16,478 bases of DNA from JBDHRG01 sp039807445 (lineage in GTDB: Bacteria; Pseudomonadota; Gammaproteobacteria; Competibacterales; Competibacteraceae). The position numbers and the translations under genes are program-made. The stretch covers positions 1 through 16,478 of the forward strand of contig JBDHRG010000081.1 in the NCBI GenBank assembly GCA_039807445.1, given 5' to 3'. This document shows, one piece after another, positions 1-9,529 of the stretch (the first letter of the stretch is position 1; every line of letters starts with the position of its first letter). The notes beneath the pieces are model-generated. The model saw only the letters and a list, made by a program, of their open reading frames with translations, did not search any database and had not been told where the DNA came from.

Positions 1-766
1 CATCGCCCTGCAGGAAATCATCAGCCTCGATACCGCTGAACGATAGCGGATCTCGTACCAATGAAGCCGCCCTAGCCTCGGGCGCACGCACGAAATCCCG
101 GATTGCGGGATCGAAGCGGGATCCGCTCTTGTCCACCGTGGCATACGATCCGGCTGCCGAAACACGGATACGGTCGTTTCCCAGGTCAGTGAAGGTGATC
201 CTGGCGAGCGCCTCGGCTTGCGAGGTGAAGGCTCCGAACGTCGGATGCACAATCGTCTTGGCCCTACGCACCGGACCCGCGAACGCAGGATCGTGCAGGA
301 TCAGCTCGCCGTTCGGTCCGAAAGTAGCCTTGGGCTCGGTGTCGTAGTTCTTGCCCGCCGGCGGTTTCTGCTCCAGTGCGTAACCGCCGATCACCTTGAT
401 GCCTTGGCTCGGCACGCGCGGGTTGATGGGGTTGTAAGCGCGCGGGGCGGACTTGATGGGGAAGAAAGTCCGGAAGAACGGATCCGACTGGTTCGGAAAA
501 TGGCGTGCGTCTATCGGAGTTGGTAGCGCGCCCGCGACTTCTACCACCGCGTGCAGATCGAAGCTGCCTCCGCTCCCTCTGCGCGTCACGCCGTTCGGGG
601 ACGCTACATTGTTGACTACCGTGGCACCGCCGCCGGAAAAAATGTTAACCGCCGGCGCTTCGCCCGCCCACAGAACTCCTCCGAGCAGCACGACCAGCAT
701 CCCAGCGAGCCCTTTGCGCCGCTCTCCTCCGATTCGATAGGTCACAAAATCGCTTGGTGTGTGCAC
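1..766 (-). CDS. Secreted protein of unknown function, 5' part only
   Basis: An open frame of 255 codons runs from a GTG at 766-764 off the left edge, so the C-terminus is missing. I chose this GTG because AGGGGG lies 7 bases upstream of it (779-774); an internal GTG at 745 is the alternative. The N-terminus looks like a signal peptide: basic RRK near residue 17, a hydrophobic stretch (LAGMLVVLLGGVLWAG) and APA as a likely signal peptidase I site near residue 39. The mature part has no cysteine, is rich in Gly, Pro and aromatic residues in its first half, and has beta-strand-like segments later (ARITFTDLGNDRIRVSAAGS). I do not recognise the family. A surface or matrix protein is possible, and a C-terminal sorting signal such as PEP-CTERM cannot be judged because that end is absent. 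Codon use is looser (more A/T at third positions) than in the cluster to the right. Confidence 0.65.
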   Translation of the reverse strand, partial: MHTPSDFVTYRIGGERRKGLAGMLVVLLGGVLWAGEAPAVNIFSGGGATVVNNVASPNGVTRRGSGGSFDLHAVVEVAGALPTPIDARHFPNQSDPFFRTFFPIKSAPRAYNPINPRVPSQGIKVIGGYALEQKPPAGKNYDTEPKATFGPNGELILHDPAFAGPVRRAKTIVHPTFGAFTSQAEALARITFTDLGNDRIRVSAAGSYATVDKSGSRFDPAIRDFVRAPEARAASLVRDPLSFSGIEADDFLQGD

Positions 767-1350
767 CGCTGTTCCCCCTGTGCTCGATCAATCGACGACG
801 CCCGCGCGCTCCATCCGAAGGTGGTCCAAGGCTAGCGCCTCCGTCGAATGACACGAGCGGAACGCATAAGCTGTCTTATCTGCGGTGGGCTGTTCGAGCG
901 CAACCACATCGAAAGCAGAAATCATGCCACGCCGAGAAACCACAACGAACACAAACAGTTGTGCCGGCGACATCGAAATGATCTCGAGCAAGTGCAAAGA
1001 AAGCTGACAGATGGCATATCCGACGGCGAATCGCGCGACGTGTTCGCTCTGCAAGCGGGCAATCCTGAGCTTGCGCGTCGAGGGCTGCCGTCACCTCCGC
1101 ACTCATTTCGGGCCTTGGCCCGGGCCGCCCGCCAAGAATCGCTCCGAGCACGCTGCACGTGATCTGGTGGCGGGTGGCCGACCGAGCGCACGGCGCTCTT
1201 CGCAAGTCTGCCGAGCAGCGCATCGCGCGCCAAGTCGGGCAGGCCGCCGCTCAGCCGCGATCGCGTCCACCTGCGCGCACCAAGTGCTCCTGCGGCATCA
1301 GCGGTTTGACCGCCCGCCGGCGGTGCGGGCGACGGCGATCGGCGCGGGGT
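767..1350. other. Gap without a supportable gene
   Basis: This 584-base stretch between the secreted-protein gene and the 120-residue gene has visibly lower GC than the cluster: 28 of 60 bases at 901-960, against 48 of 60 at 5281-5340 in yhdP. Several short overlapping frames exist on both strands (848-1162 and 1011-1457 plus; 876-1223 and 788-1054 minus). Some show paired cysteines, for example CLICG and CSLC on the plus strand and CVRCG...CFRCG on the minus strand. None has a good ribosome binding site together with consistent codon use, and I recognise none of them. It probably contains the promoter of the leftward secreted-protein gene, but I cannot point to convincing -35/-10 boxes. A decayed small gene is possible. 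Confidence 0.4.
1311..1331 (-). terminator. GC-rich hairpin after the 120-residue gene (weak terminator candidate)
   Basis: CGCCCGC (1311-1317) and GCGGGCG (1325-1331) form a perfect 7-bp stem with a 7-base loop, 19 bases past the TAA stop of the upstream gene. No T-run follows on the minus strand, so it is not a classical intrinsic terminator. In DNA this GC-rich such stems also arise by chance. Confidence 0.25.
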
Positions 1351-1713
1351 TTATCGGCGGCTCCGGTCCTGCGAGCCTTCGCCGGGCGGCTCGGCATGGG
1401 TGCCGAGGTAGAACCAGCTCAGGCGGTTGTCGTCGTCGGCGACCCAGCCGGCGCTGACCGGGCGCTCGGTCTGCACGACGTGGTACATCGCGTCGAAGTC
1501 GCGCATCGGTAGGCGCACGATGACGGCACCCTCCTCGGGATGCTGCGCCCCGAAAGCCATCGGGTCGGGCTCGTAGAAATAGACGACGATCTGCCGGTAC
1601 GGCAGGTCGTCGGCGCGGACCAGGTCGAGCTGCAGCGTGCGGACGTAGCTGACGCTGGTCTGGCGGCCGACGCTGACACGGTAGGCGGTGACTTCGGCGA
1701 CGAACCCCCCCAT
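1351..1713 (-). CDS. Conserved-looking 120-residue protein, function unknown
   Basis: This frame encodes 120 residues from ATG 1713-1711 to a TAA stop. The start is well supported: GGGGAGGGGG sits 5 bases upstream. The same frame stays open far upstream into tldD, but that part is a shadow of tldD. The protein (MGGFVAEVTAYRVSVG...) has no signal peptide or membrane segment. It has alternating hydrophobic stretches typical of a small alpha/beta or beta-rich fold (YRQIVVYFYEPDP, GAVIVRLPMRDFDAMYHVV, NRLSWFYLG) and a disordered charged tail (GEGSQDRSRR). GC content and codon use match the neighbouring housekeeping genes, which supports real coding. It lies 149 bases downstream of tldD on the same strand, with repeat array A between, and may be the last gene of the cluster. 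I do not recognise its family. Confidence 0.7.
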   Translation of the reverse strand: MGGFVAEVTAYRVSVGRQTSVSYVRTLQLDLVRADDLPYRQIVVYFYEPDPMAFGAQHPEEGAVIVRLPMRDFDAMYHVVQTERPVSAGWVADDDNRLSWFYLGTHAEPPGEGSQDRSRR

Positions 1714-1788
1714 GGCTGCCCCCTCCCCGTTCGCGCCGGCCGGCACACTGCCCGAAAGCTTAGGCGGCCGGCGGCGGATGTGCCGGAT

Positions 1789-1862
1789 ATGCAGTGAGAC
1801 GTGAGACGTGAGGGCCGCGAAGCGTGAACAGGAACACTGGCCAGACCGCCACGCTTCACGCT

Positions 1863-1865
<3 letters not shown>
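1789..1865. repeat. Heptad repeat array A, downstream of tldD
   Basis: Read on the minus strand, 11 successive 7-base units start at the tldD stop codon. The first two are identical (TGAAGCG, TGAAGCG) and the far end carries ACGTCTC twice, equivalent to GTGAGAC GTGAGAC on the plus strand. GAAGCGTGAA (1819-1828) is complementary to TTCACGCTTC (1855-1864), giving a 10-bp stem around a 26-base loop. The middle units are degenerate. The array covers the stop codon of tldD and ends about 75 bases before the next start codon. It belongs to the same kind of element as arrays B, C and D. Confidence 0.7.
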
Positions 1866-3311
<1,446 letters not shown>

Positions 3312-3353
3312 CGGGGAGGTCTCGGCGAAACGGTACGGTGACGACAGCGTATC

Positions 3354-3398
3354 GCAGTAGATGGGTGATGGATGATGAGAAATGAGAACCCCGCATCA
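3354..3398. repeat. Heptad repeat array B, between nit and tldD
   Basis: On the plus strand four clear 7-base units lie in a row at 3361-3388: ATGGGTG, ATGGATG, then ATGAGAA twice. Weaker flanking units are GCAGTAG (3354-3360) and CCCCGCA (3389-3395). Read in the direction of transcription, the units begin 7 bases after the first base past the nit stop codon (TGA, 3398-3396). Unlike arrays A, C and D, no second inverted arm is evident. The unit sequence differs from the other arrays, but the 7-base period and the position just after a stop codon are shared. Confidence 0.6.
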
Positions 3399-4205
3399 CA
3401 GCCGCCGATGCTCCAGGCACGGGAAGCTGCGGCGGAGCTGGCGCTGGCGCTCGCGGTCGAGCGTCGCCAGCACCACGCCTTCGCCCTGGGCGCGGCGCGC
3501 GAGCACCTGGCCCCAGGGATCGCAGACCAGGCTGTCGCCGTACGTCTCGCGGCCGTTGGGGTGGTGCCCGGCCTGCGCCGGCGCGAGCACCCAGGCGAGG
3601 TTCTCGACCGCACGGGCGCGCAGCAGCGTCTCCCAGTGCGCGCGGCCGGTCACCGCGGTGAACGCCGCCGGCACCGTGAACAGTTCGGCGCCCTGCGCCT
3701 GCATCGCACGGAACAGCTCGGGAAAGCGCACGTCGTAGCACACCGACAGCCCCAGCCGACCGAACGGCGTGTCGACCACGACCACCTGCGTGCCCGGCTC
3801 GACCGTCGCCGATTCGCGGTACTGCCCCTGGCTGTCGGCAACGACGACGTCGAACAGGTGTATCTTGTCGTAGCGCGCGACGCGCTCGCCGCGGTCGTCG
3901 TAGACCACGCAGGCAGCGCGCACGCGCGCCGGGTCGTCGCCCACCAGCGGCAGCGTGCCGCCGACGATCCACACGCCGTGTCTCGAAGCCAGCCCGGCCA
4001 GCACATCCTGCAGCGGGCCACGGCCGTCGAGCTCGCGCAAGGCGAGCTTGTCGGTTTCGCTCGAGCCCATCTGGTAGAAGTTCTCGGGCAGCGCCACCAG
4101 GCGCGCGCCGCCCTCGGCCGCCTCGCCGATCAGCCGCGCGGCGGCGGCGAGGTTGGCGCTCACGTCCGGCGTGGACGTCATCTGGATCGCGGCGACGATG
4201 CTCAA
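3396..4205 (-). CDS. Nit-type carbon-nitrogen hydrolase, probable deaminated glutathione amidase
   Basis: This gene encodes 269 residues of the nitrilase superfamily with an intact catalytic triad: Glu41 (LVALPENF), Lys114 (YDKIHLFDV) and Cys156 (SVCYDVRFPEL). The CYDVRFPEL block, the AHWE..LRARA(V)EN segment and the C-terminal QLRRSFPCLEHRR match the Nit1 branch. Those enzymes hydrolyse deaminated glutathione, a side product of transaminases; the substrate here is inferred from family resemblance. The start is TTG at 4205-4203: AGGAG lies 8 bases upstream, and translation begins exactly at the family N-terminus (SIVAAIQMTST). The TTG overlaps the TGA stop of yhdP by 4 bases, so translation is probably coupled. 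In-frame upstream starts lie inside yhdP and are not supported. Array B follows the stop codon. Confidence 0.93.
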   Translation of the reverse strand: MSIVAAIQMTSTPDVSANLAAAARLIGEAAEGGARLVALPENFYQMGSSETDKLALRELDGRGPLQDVLAGLASRHGVWIVGGTLPLVGDDPARVRAACVVYDDRGERVARYDKIHLFDVVVADSQGQYRESATVEPGTQVVVVDTPFGRLGLSVCYDVRFPELFRAMQAQGAELFTVPAAFTAVTGRAHWETLLRARAVENLAWVLAPAQAGHHPNGRETYGDSLVCDPWGQVLARRAQGEGVVLATLDRERQRQLRRSFPCLEHRRL

Positions 4206-7200
4206 CGCACTCTCTCCTCTGGTTCGTGCCGTGGCGGCGGCGAGCTCACGCCGAGGCGCTCGATGCGCGGCGCATTCCACGGACCGGTGATGCGGTACGC
4301 GGTCTGGCTGATCTGGTCGATCCCGGGTTTCAGCAGGCGCTCGAGCACCAGCGCCGCGGCGGCGCCGACCGGGCCGCCGGCGATCGCACCAGCAATCGGC
4401 AGCGCCGCGCCGAGGCGCGGCGTCACCGTGACCGTCTGATCGTATTCGCGCCGGACCAGGTCGACCTCGCCGCTGACCCGGATCTCGGCCGACGGCGCCT
4501 CGAGCTTCAGGTCGCGCGTGTCCGCCTTGCCGCCGGCAAAAGCGAAGCTGCCGCGGATGCGGTCGAAGCCCAGCCCCTGGCCGAACAAATCACTGAAATC
4601 GAGCGTCAGCCGCCGCGTCAGGCTGGCGAAGCTGAACAGCCCGAGGAAGCGGCCGACGCCGGGCTCGAGCTCGAGCAGCTGCCCCTCGCCGACGTCGAGC
4701 GTCAGCCGGCCTTCGAGCCCCACCACCTCGAGCGCGGGCAGCGGCGCGGCCCAAGCCAGCTCGGCATCGACCGTGGCCGGGCCGCGCCCGAGGCCGGCTT
4801 CGTAGCCGAACAGCGCCAGCGTCTGGCCGAGCGCGGCGCTCCTGAGCCCGAAGCGCAGCCGCGAGCGCGGCCCGGCGGCGGTCTGGAGCCAGTCGCCTTC
4901 GCCGGCGAAGTCATGGCCGTCGGCGTGCAGCTCGAGCCCCTGGATCGCCAGCCCGTCGGCGGCCGGTGCCGTGGCGAAGGCGAGGCGCCCGAGCGGCCGG
5001 CCGTCGAGCCGCAAGTCGTCGACCACCACGCGCAGCGGCGGCAGCGCGCGCGGGTCGAGCGCAGCGCCGGCCCCGCCCTCGGCTTCGCCGTCGTCGCGCT
5101 TGAGGTGCAGCCGGTGCAGCTCGAGCCGCACCGTCCGGTCGCTGCCCGTTCGCGCAAGCTGCGCCGCCGGCAGGCGCAGCGTGCCGCGCAGCGCCGGGCC
5201 GTCGAGCGTGACGCGCGTGCCGCCCTCGGCGGGCTCGAGCACCGCGCCGACGGGCGCGAAGCGCTGGTCGGCGACGGCGAGCTCGTCGATCTCGAGCTCG
5301 GCGCGCGCGAGCCAGGCCGGCAGCGTGCCGCCGGCCGCGTCCGCGCCGAGCGCGAACCGCGGCACGTGCGCGCGCAGCCGCAAGCCCGGCGTGGCCGGCA
5401 ACTGCGCCTCGCCCTTGCCCAGGCGCAGATCGCCGCGCTCGAGCTTCGGCGCCTCGGGGAAACCGCTCAGCTCCAGCAGCGCGCGCGCATCCATGCCGTA
5501 GCTCGCGCTCAGCCGCGCGCGACCGTGCGGATAAGCCTCGAGCGCCAGCCGCAGCATCCGGCGCTCGCGCGCAGCCTTGCCCAGCGGCGGCGGCAGCTCG
5601 GCAGCCACGCCTTCGAGCCCGCTGTCGAAGCCGATCCGGTACAGCGGCCCGTCGCGCGAGGCCGCCGGCAGCGCCAGGCTCAGCGTGCCCTCGGCGCGGC
5701 CCGACAGCGGCGGCTTGGCGCCGAACAGCTCGGCGGCCCGGGCGCTGCCGAGCAGCGCCTGCGGCGTGAAGCGCCCGTGCAGCTCGAGCTGCGTCGTGCC
5801 GCGCGCATCCGCTCCGGCCTCGAGCGTCGCCGAGCTGCCGCCGAACTCGAGCGCGATGCCCTCGGCTTTCAGCCGGCCCTCGCCGTCGAAGGCGAGCTCG
5901 CCGCGCAAGTGCTCGAGCGGCGTGCCCCAGCCGCGGATATCGAGCCGCGCATCGTCGAAGCCGACGCTGCCACGCACCCTGACTCGGCGCCCGTCGGTCG
6001 GGATCGCCAGATCGAGCGCGACGCGGTGGCTGCCGCCGAATTCGAGCACGTGCGCGAAGCCCTCGAGCACCCCGGCCAGCGGCGTCTCGCGCAACAGGCG
6101 GTTGACCGCTGTGCCGTCGGCGCGCACCGCGCCCTGCACCAGAACTTCGGGCTCCTCGAGGTCGGGGAGCCGCACCTCGACCGGTGCCTCGAGCGCGACA
6201 TCGAGCAGGCGGCCGGGTCCGGCGCTGATCGCCAGGCTGCGGTTGCGGAAATGCAGCTCGGCGGCCAGCCCGGTCAGCGCCGGCCAGCCCGGCGCGAAGT
6301 CGAGCACGCCGTCGCGCACGCGCACGCGCACGTCGAACTCGCCCTCGCCCCGATCGAACGGGAAGGCCGACAGCGGCCCCGCCAGCTTCACCACGCCGCC
6401 CTCGCCGTGCCCGGCCTTCAGCGCACGGTCGAGCCAGGCCACGCCGTCGGCGCCGATCAGCCCGACCGGCAGGTATTTCGGCGCCGCGCCCACGGCCAGC
6501 CGCGGGACTTCGGCGCCGAGGTCCACGCGCGGCTCGCCGCCGGCCGGCAGCTCGACGCGGCCGTGGATGCGCGCCTCGAGATCGGCGTTGGCGAGTTCGA
6601 GCGCGCCGAGCTCGACCGCGAGCCCCGCCTCGCCGCGGCGCCAGCGCGCCTCGCCGCGCGCGGCGCCGAAGGCGAGCGCGTCGCGGAACAGCCCCGGCAG
6701 CGTCAGGCGCAGCCCCGGCGCGTCCAGCGCCAGCTCACCACCGTCGGCGCGAAGCTTCAGGCTGCCGGCGAGGTGGCCGATACCCGGTATCCCCTGCCAG
6801 GGCCGCCAGCCGGCGGCGTCGAGCCGCGCCTCGAGCGCGAAGCCCTCGGGGCGCGCAGAGTCGAGCTCGAGTCGCCCCTCGGCGAGCAGCCCGTGCGGCG
6901 CCAGCCCGGCCAGCGGCGCCCGCGCCACCTCGGGCACCCAGGGGCCGGCCAGCGCCAGCAGATCCTCGATCCGCGCACCGACGAGCTCAAGGCTCAGCGG
7001 CTCGCCGGCGCGCAGCGCCTCGACCTGCCATGCCAGCCCCTCGGGCGAGGTCAGCTCGGCAGCTGCGGACCAGCCGGCGGCATCGCGCTTCCAGTCGAAC
7101 ACGAGCTCGAGCTGCGGGTGGGCGGCGAACCAGGCCACGGGTAGCGGCGCCGCGGGAACGAAGCCGGCGAGCTGCGCGTTGCCGCTCAACGCGCTCAGGC

Positions 7201-7966
7201 GCCACCCCTGCCAGTCGCCGGACAGCTCGGCGTCGAGCGTGCCGGCCGAGGGCGCGCCCTCGAGCGGCAGGCGCGCCAGCTCGACACCTTCGGCGCGCAG
7301 CCGGAACTGGCCGCGCCAGCCGGCCGGATCGGGGTCGAAGCGATCGAGCTCGATCTCGGCGCGCAGCCGCGGCCCGAGCGCCAGCGCCAGGCGCCGCCCG
7401 GCCCAGCCGCTCGGGCGCAGTTCCAGGCTCAGGCCGGGGAAGGCGGTTTCGCTGCCGTCGGGCTCGCGGATGCGCACCGCGCCGTCGCCGAGCGTCAGCA
7501 CGCGCAAGCCGCCGAGCCAGACCAGCACGTGTTCGAGCGGCACCGGCGCGCCGCCCGGGGGCAGCAGCCGCAGCTGCCCCGCGGCATCGCGCTCGAAGCG
7601 CAGCTCGGCGCCATCGAGCGCGATCTCGGCGAACACCGGCCGCCACGCGAGCAGCGAAGCCGGCAGGTCGAGCACGGCGCGCGCGTGGCGGAAGCCGGCC
7701 ACCGCGTGTCCGTCGGCCGGATCGCTCAGCGCCAGCCCGTCGATCGCGACGCTCGGATCGAAGCCGTCCCAGGCGCCTTCGAACCGTCCGATGCGGACCG
7801 CGAGACCGAGCTCACGCGCGAGCAGCGCTTCCACCGCGCCGTGGTACTCGGGCAGCCGCGGCAGCCACCACTGCAGCGCCAGCGCAGCCACGGCGAGCAG
7901 CGCCCCCGCCGCCAGCGCGACGCCGAGACACCACTTCCAGCCGTGGCGCAGCGCGGAACGCACCAT
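4202..7966 (-). CDS. yhdP: YhdP, AsmA-like inner-membrane phospholipid transport protein
   Basis: This gene encodes 1254 residues, close to E. coli YhdP (about 1266). The only membrane segment is at residues 13-33 (CLGVALAAGALLAVAALALQ), which anchors a very long periplasmic part rich in alternating beta-strand segments. The C-terminal region, with GAALPIAGAIAGGPVGAAA and QTAYRITGPWNAPRIERL, is the typical AsmA-like/DUF3971 end. YhdP acts with TamB and YdbH in moving phospholipids from the inner to the outer membrane through a groove-shaped beta fold. The sequence is strongly biased to Leu, Glu, Ala, Gly and Arg, as usual for this family in GC-rich genomes. The ATG lies 6 bases after the rng stop codon with no clear Shine-Dalgarno, which suggests coupling to rng. 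Its stop overlaps the nit start. The position between rng and nit/tldD is the expected one. Confidence 0.93.
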   Translation of the reverse strand: MVRSALRHGWKWCLGVALAAGALLAVAALALQWWLPRLPEYHGAVEALLARELGLAVRIGRFEGAWDGFDPSVAIDGLALSDPADGHAVAGFRHARAVLDLPASLLAWRPVFAEIALDGAELRFERDAAGQLRLLPPGGAPVPLEHVLVWLGGLRVLTLGDGAVRIREPDGSETAFPGLSLELRPSGWAGRRLALALGPRLRAEIELDRFDPDPAGWRGQFRLRAEGVELARLPLEGAPSAGTLDAELSGDWQGWRLSALSGNAQLAGFVPAAPLPVAWFAAHPQLELVFDWKRDAAGWSAAAELTSPEGLAWQVEALRAGEPLSLELVGARIEDLLALAGPWVPEVARAPLAGLAPHGLLAEGRLELDSARPEGFALEARLDAAGWRPWQGIPGIGHLAGSLKLRADGGELALDAPGLRLTLPGLFRDALAFGAARGEARWRRGEAGLAVELGALELANADLEARIHGRVELPAGGEPRVDLGAEVPRLAVGAAPKYLPVGLIGADGVAWLDRALKAGHGEGGVVKLAGPLSAFPFDRGEGEFDVRVRVRDGVLDFAPGWPALTGLAAELHFRNRSLAISAGPGRLLDVALEAPVEVRLPDLEEPEVLVQGAVRADGTAVNRLLRETPLAGVLEGFAHVLEFGGSHRVALDLAIPTDGRRVRVRGSVGFDDARLDIRGWGTPLEHLRGELAFDGEGRLKAEGIALEFGGSSATLEAGADARGTTQLELHGRFTPQALLGSARAAELFGAKPPLSGRAEGTLSLALPAASRDGPLYRIGFDSGLEGVAAELPPPLGKAARERRMLRLALEAYPHGRARLSASYGMDARALLELSGFPEAPKLERGDLRLGKGEAQLPATPGLRLRAHVPRFALGADAAGGTLPAWLARAELEIDELAVADQRFAPVGAVLEPAEGGTRVTLDGPALRGTLRLPAAQLARTGSDRTVRLELHRLHLKRDDGEAEGGAGAALDPRALPPLRVVVDDLRLDGRPLGRLAFATAPAADGLAIQGLELHADGHDFAGEGDWLQTAAGPRSRLRFGLRSAALGQTLALFGYEAGLGRGPATVDAELAWAAPLPALEVVGLEGRLTLDVGEGQLLELEPGVGRFLGLFSFASLTRRLTLDFSDLFGQGLGFDRIRGSFAFAGGKADTRDLKLEAPSAEIRVSGEVDLVRREYDQTVTVTPRLGAALPIAGAIAGGPVGAAAALVLERLLKPGIDQISQTAYRITGPWNAPRIERLGVSSPPPRHEPEERVR

Positions 7967-7972
7967 CGCGGC

Positions 7973-9529
7973 TTACATCAGCACCACGTCGTACTGCTCG
8001 CGCGGATACTCGGTTTCGGCCTGGAAGCGGATCGGCGTGCCGATGAAGCCTTCGAGCTCGGCGACCGAGGTCGACTCCTCGTCGAGCATCAGGTCGACCA
8101 CCTCGGCGGCGGCCAGCACCAGGAACTGGCGCGCGGCGTCGTACTGGCGCGCGTTGCGCAGGATCTCGCGGAAGATTTCGTAGCACACGGTCTCGGCGGT
8201 CTTCACCGAGCCACGCCCCTGGCACAGCGGGCAGGGCTCGCACAGCACGTGTTCGAGACTCTCGCGGGTGCGCTTGCGCGTCATCTCGACCAGGCCGAGC
8301 GCCGAGACTTCGCAGATGTTGTTCTTGGCGTGATCGCGCTCGAGCGCGCGCTCGAGCGCCTTGAACACCGCGAGCTTGTGCTCCTCGGCCTGCATGTCGA
8401 TGAAGTCGATGATGATGATGCCACCGAGGTTGCGCAGCCGCAGCTGGCGCGCGATCGCCTGCGCCGCCTCGAGGTTGGTCTTGTAGATCGTCTCCTCGAG
8501 CGTGCGGTGGCCGACGTAGCCGCCGGTGTTGACGTCGATCGTCGTCATCGCCTCGGTCTGGTCGATGATCAGGTAGCCGCCCGACTTCAGCGTCACCTTC
8601 TTGTCGAGCGCGCGCAGGATCTCGTCCTCGATGCCGTAGAGGTCGAAGATCGGGCGCTCGCCCGGGTAGTGCTCGATGCGCGGCGTCATCTCGGGCACGA
8701 AACGCTCGGCGAAGCGCACCAGGCGCTCGAAGGTCTCGCGCGAATCGACGCGCACCTTCTCGACGTTGCTGCCGACGAAGTCGCGCAGCACGCGCAGCAC
8801 CAGCGGCAGGTCCTCGTGGATCGGCTGCCCCGCGCGCGCCTCGCGCGCGCGCTCCTGGATCGAAGCCCACAGCTTCTGCAGGAAGGCCATGTCGGCGCGC
8901 AGCGCCAGCGCCTCGGCGCCCTCGCCGGCGGTGCGCACGATGTAGCCGCCGCCGAACTCGGCGCGATACTCGCCGACGATCGCCTTGAGGCGCACGCGCT
9001 CGGCCTCGTCCTCGATCTTGACCGAGACGCCGACCGTGTCCGAGCTCGGCAGGTAGACCAGGTAGCGGCTGGGAATGGTGACGTGCGTGGTCAGCCGCGC
9101 GCCCTTGGTGCCGATCGGGTCCTTGACCACTTGCACCATCAGCTCCTGACCTTCGCGCACCAGCTCGGTGATCGATGCGTTGCGCTCGAGCGGCCGCGGC
9201 ACTTCCTCGGCGGCGACGCTGGCCTGGATGTCGGAGACGTGCAGGAAGGCGGCGCGCTCGAGGCCCACGTCGACGAACGCCGCCTCCATGCCCGGCAGCA
9301 CGCGCACCACGCGCCCCTTGTAGATGTTGCCGACCAGGCCGCGCTTGCGCGTGCGCTCGATGTAGATTTCCTGCAGCACGCCGTTCTCGACCACCGCGAC
9401 GCGGGTCTCGCGCGGCGTGACGTTCATCAGGATCTCTTCGCTCATGCGCGGATGGTGCAGCTCGTGAACGTGTTCGTCGGCAAGCGTCGGGACCGGCAGG
9501 CGGTGGGGTTCGATCGTCGGTTCGCTCAC
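7973..9529 (-). CDS. rng: Ribonuclease G with an N-terminal extension
   Basis: This gene encodes 518 residues from GTG 9529-9527; E. coli RNase G has 489. RNase G is an endoribonuclease that matures the 5' end of 16S rRNA and cuts some mRNAs. An S1-type RNA-binding region covers about residues 55-150 (GNIYKGRVVRVLPGMEAAFVD). The catalytic aspartates match RNase E D303 and D346: Asp332 (TTIDVNTG) and Asp375 (IIDFIDM). The zinc-link cysteines are Cys433 and Cys436 (CPLCQGRG). Spacing between these sites is the same as in RNase E. I chose the GTG because GGGAGG lies 4 bases upstream and it overlaps the maf stop by 4 bases. Most homologues begin at the equivalent of Met29 (MSEEILMNVTP), which has no good ribosome binding site here. 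The extra 28 residues contain five histidines. Confidence 0.95.
   Translation of the reverse strand: MSEPTIEPHRLPVPTLADEHVHELHHPRMSEEILMNVTPRETRVAVVENGVLQEIYIERTRKRGLVGNIYKGRVVRVLPGMEAAFVDVGLERAAFLHVSDIQASVAAEEVPRPLERNASITELVREGQELMVQVVKDPIGTKGARLTTHVTIPSRYLVYLPSSDTVGVSVKIEDEAERVRLKAIVGEYRAEFGGGYIVRTAGEGAEALALRADMAFLQKLWASIQERAREARAGQPIHEDLPLVLRVLRDFVGSNVEKVRVDSRETFERLVRFAERFVPEMTPRIEHYPGERPIFDLYGIEDEILRALDKKVTLKSGGYLIIDQTEAMTTIDVNTGGYVGHRTLEETIYKTNLEAAQAIARQLRLRNLGGIIIIDFIDMQAEEHKLAVFKALERALERDHAKNNICEVSALGLVEMTRKRTRESLEHVLCEPCPLCQGRGSVKTAETVCYEIFREILRNARQYDAARQFLVLAAAEVVDLMLDEESTSVAELEGFIGTPIRFQAETEYPREQYDVVLM

Noticed and set aside
1734..1773. An 8-bp GC stem (CGCCGGCC with GGCCGGCG, 24-base loop) ahead of the 120-residue gene
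   Set aside because: The stem is short, the loop long and the base composition extreme, so chance pairing is likely.
4226..7144. A 972-codon open frame on the plus strand opposite yhdP
   Set aside because: It is antisense to a confidently identified gene. In GC-rich DNA, minus-strand codon bias leaves long open antisense frames; the product is low-complexity (Arg, Gln, Ala, Glu) and unlike any family.
4202..7966. Very frequent CTCGAG/GAGCTC words, possibly a genome signal sequence
   Set aside because: They are explained by runs of Leu-Glu and Glu-Leu codons (CTC, GAG) in yhdP and neighbours. A genome-wide word count by codon frame would be needed to claim more.
5577..8183. An 868-codon plus-strand frame across yhdP and rng
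   Set aside because: It is Ser/Ala/Pro/Arg-rich low-complexity shadow sequence crossing a gene boundary, with no ribosome binding site or motif.
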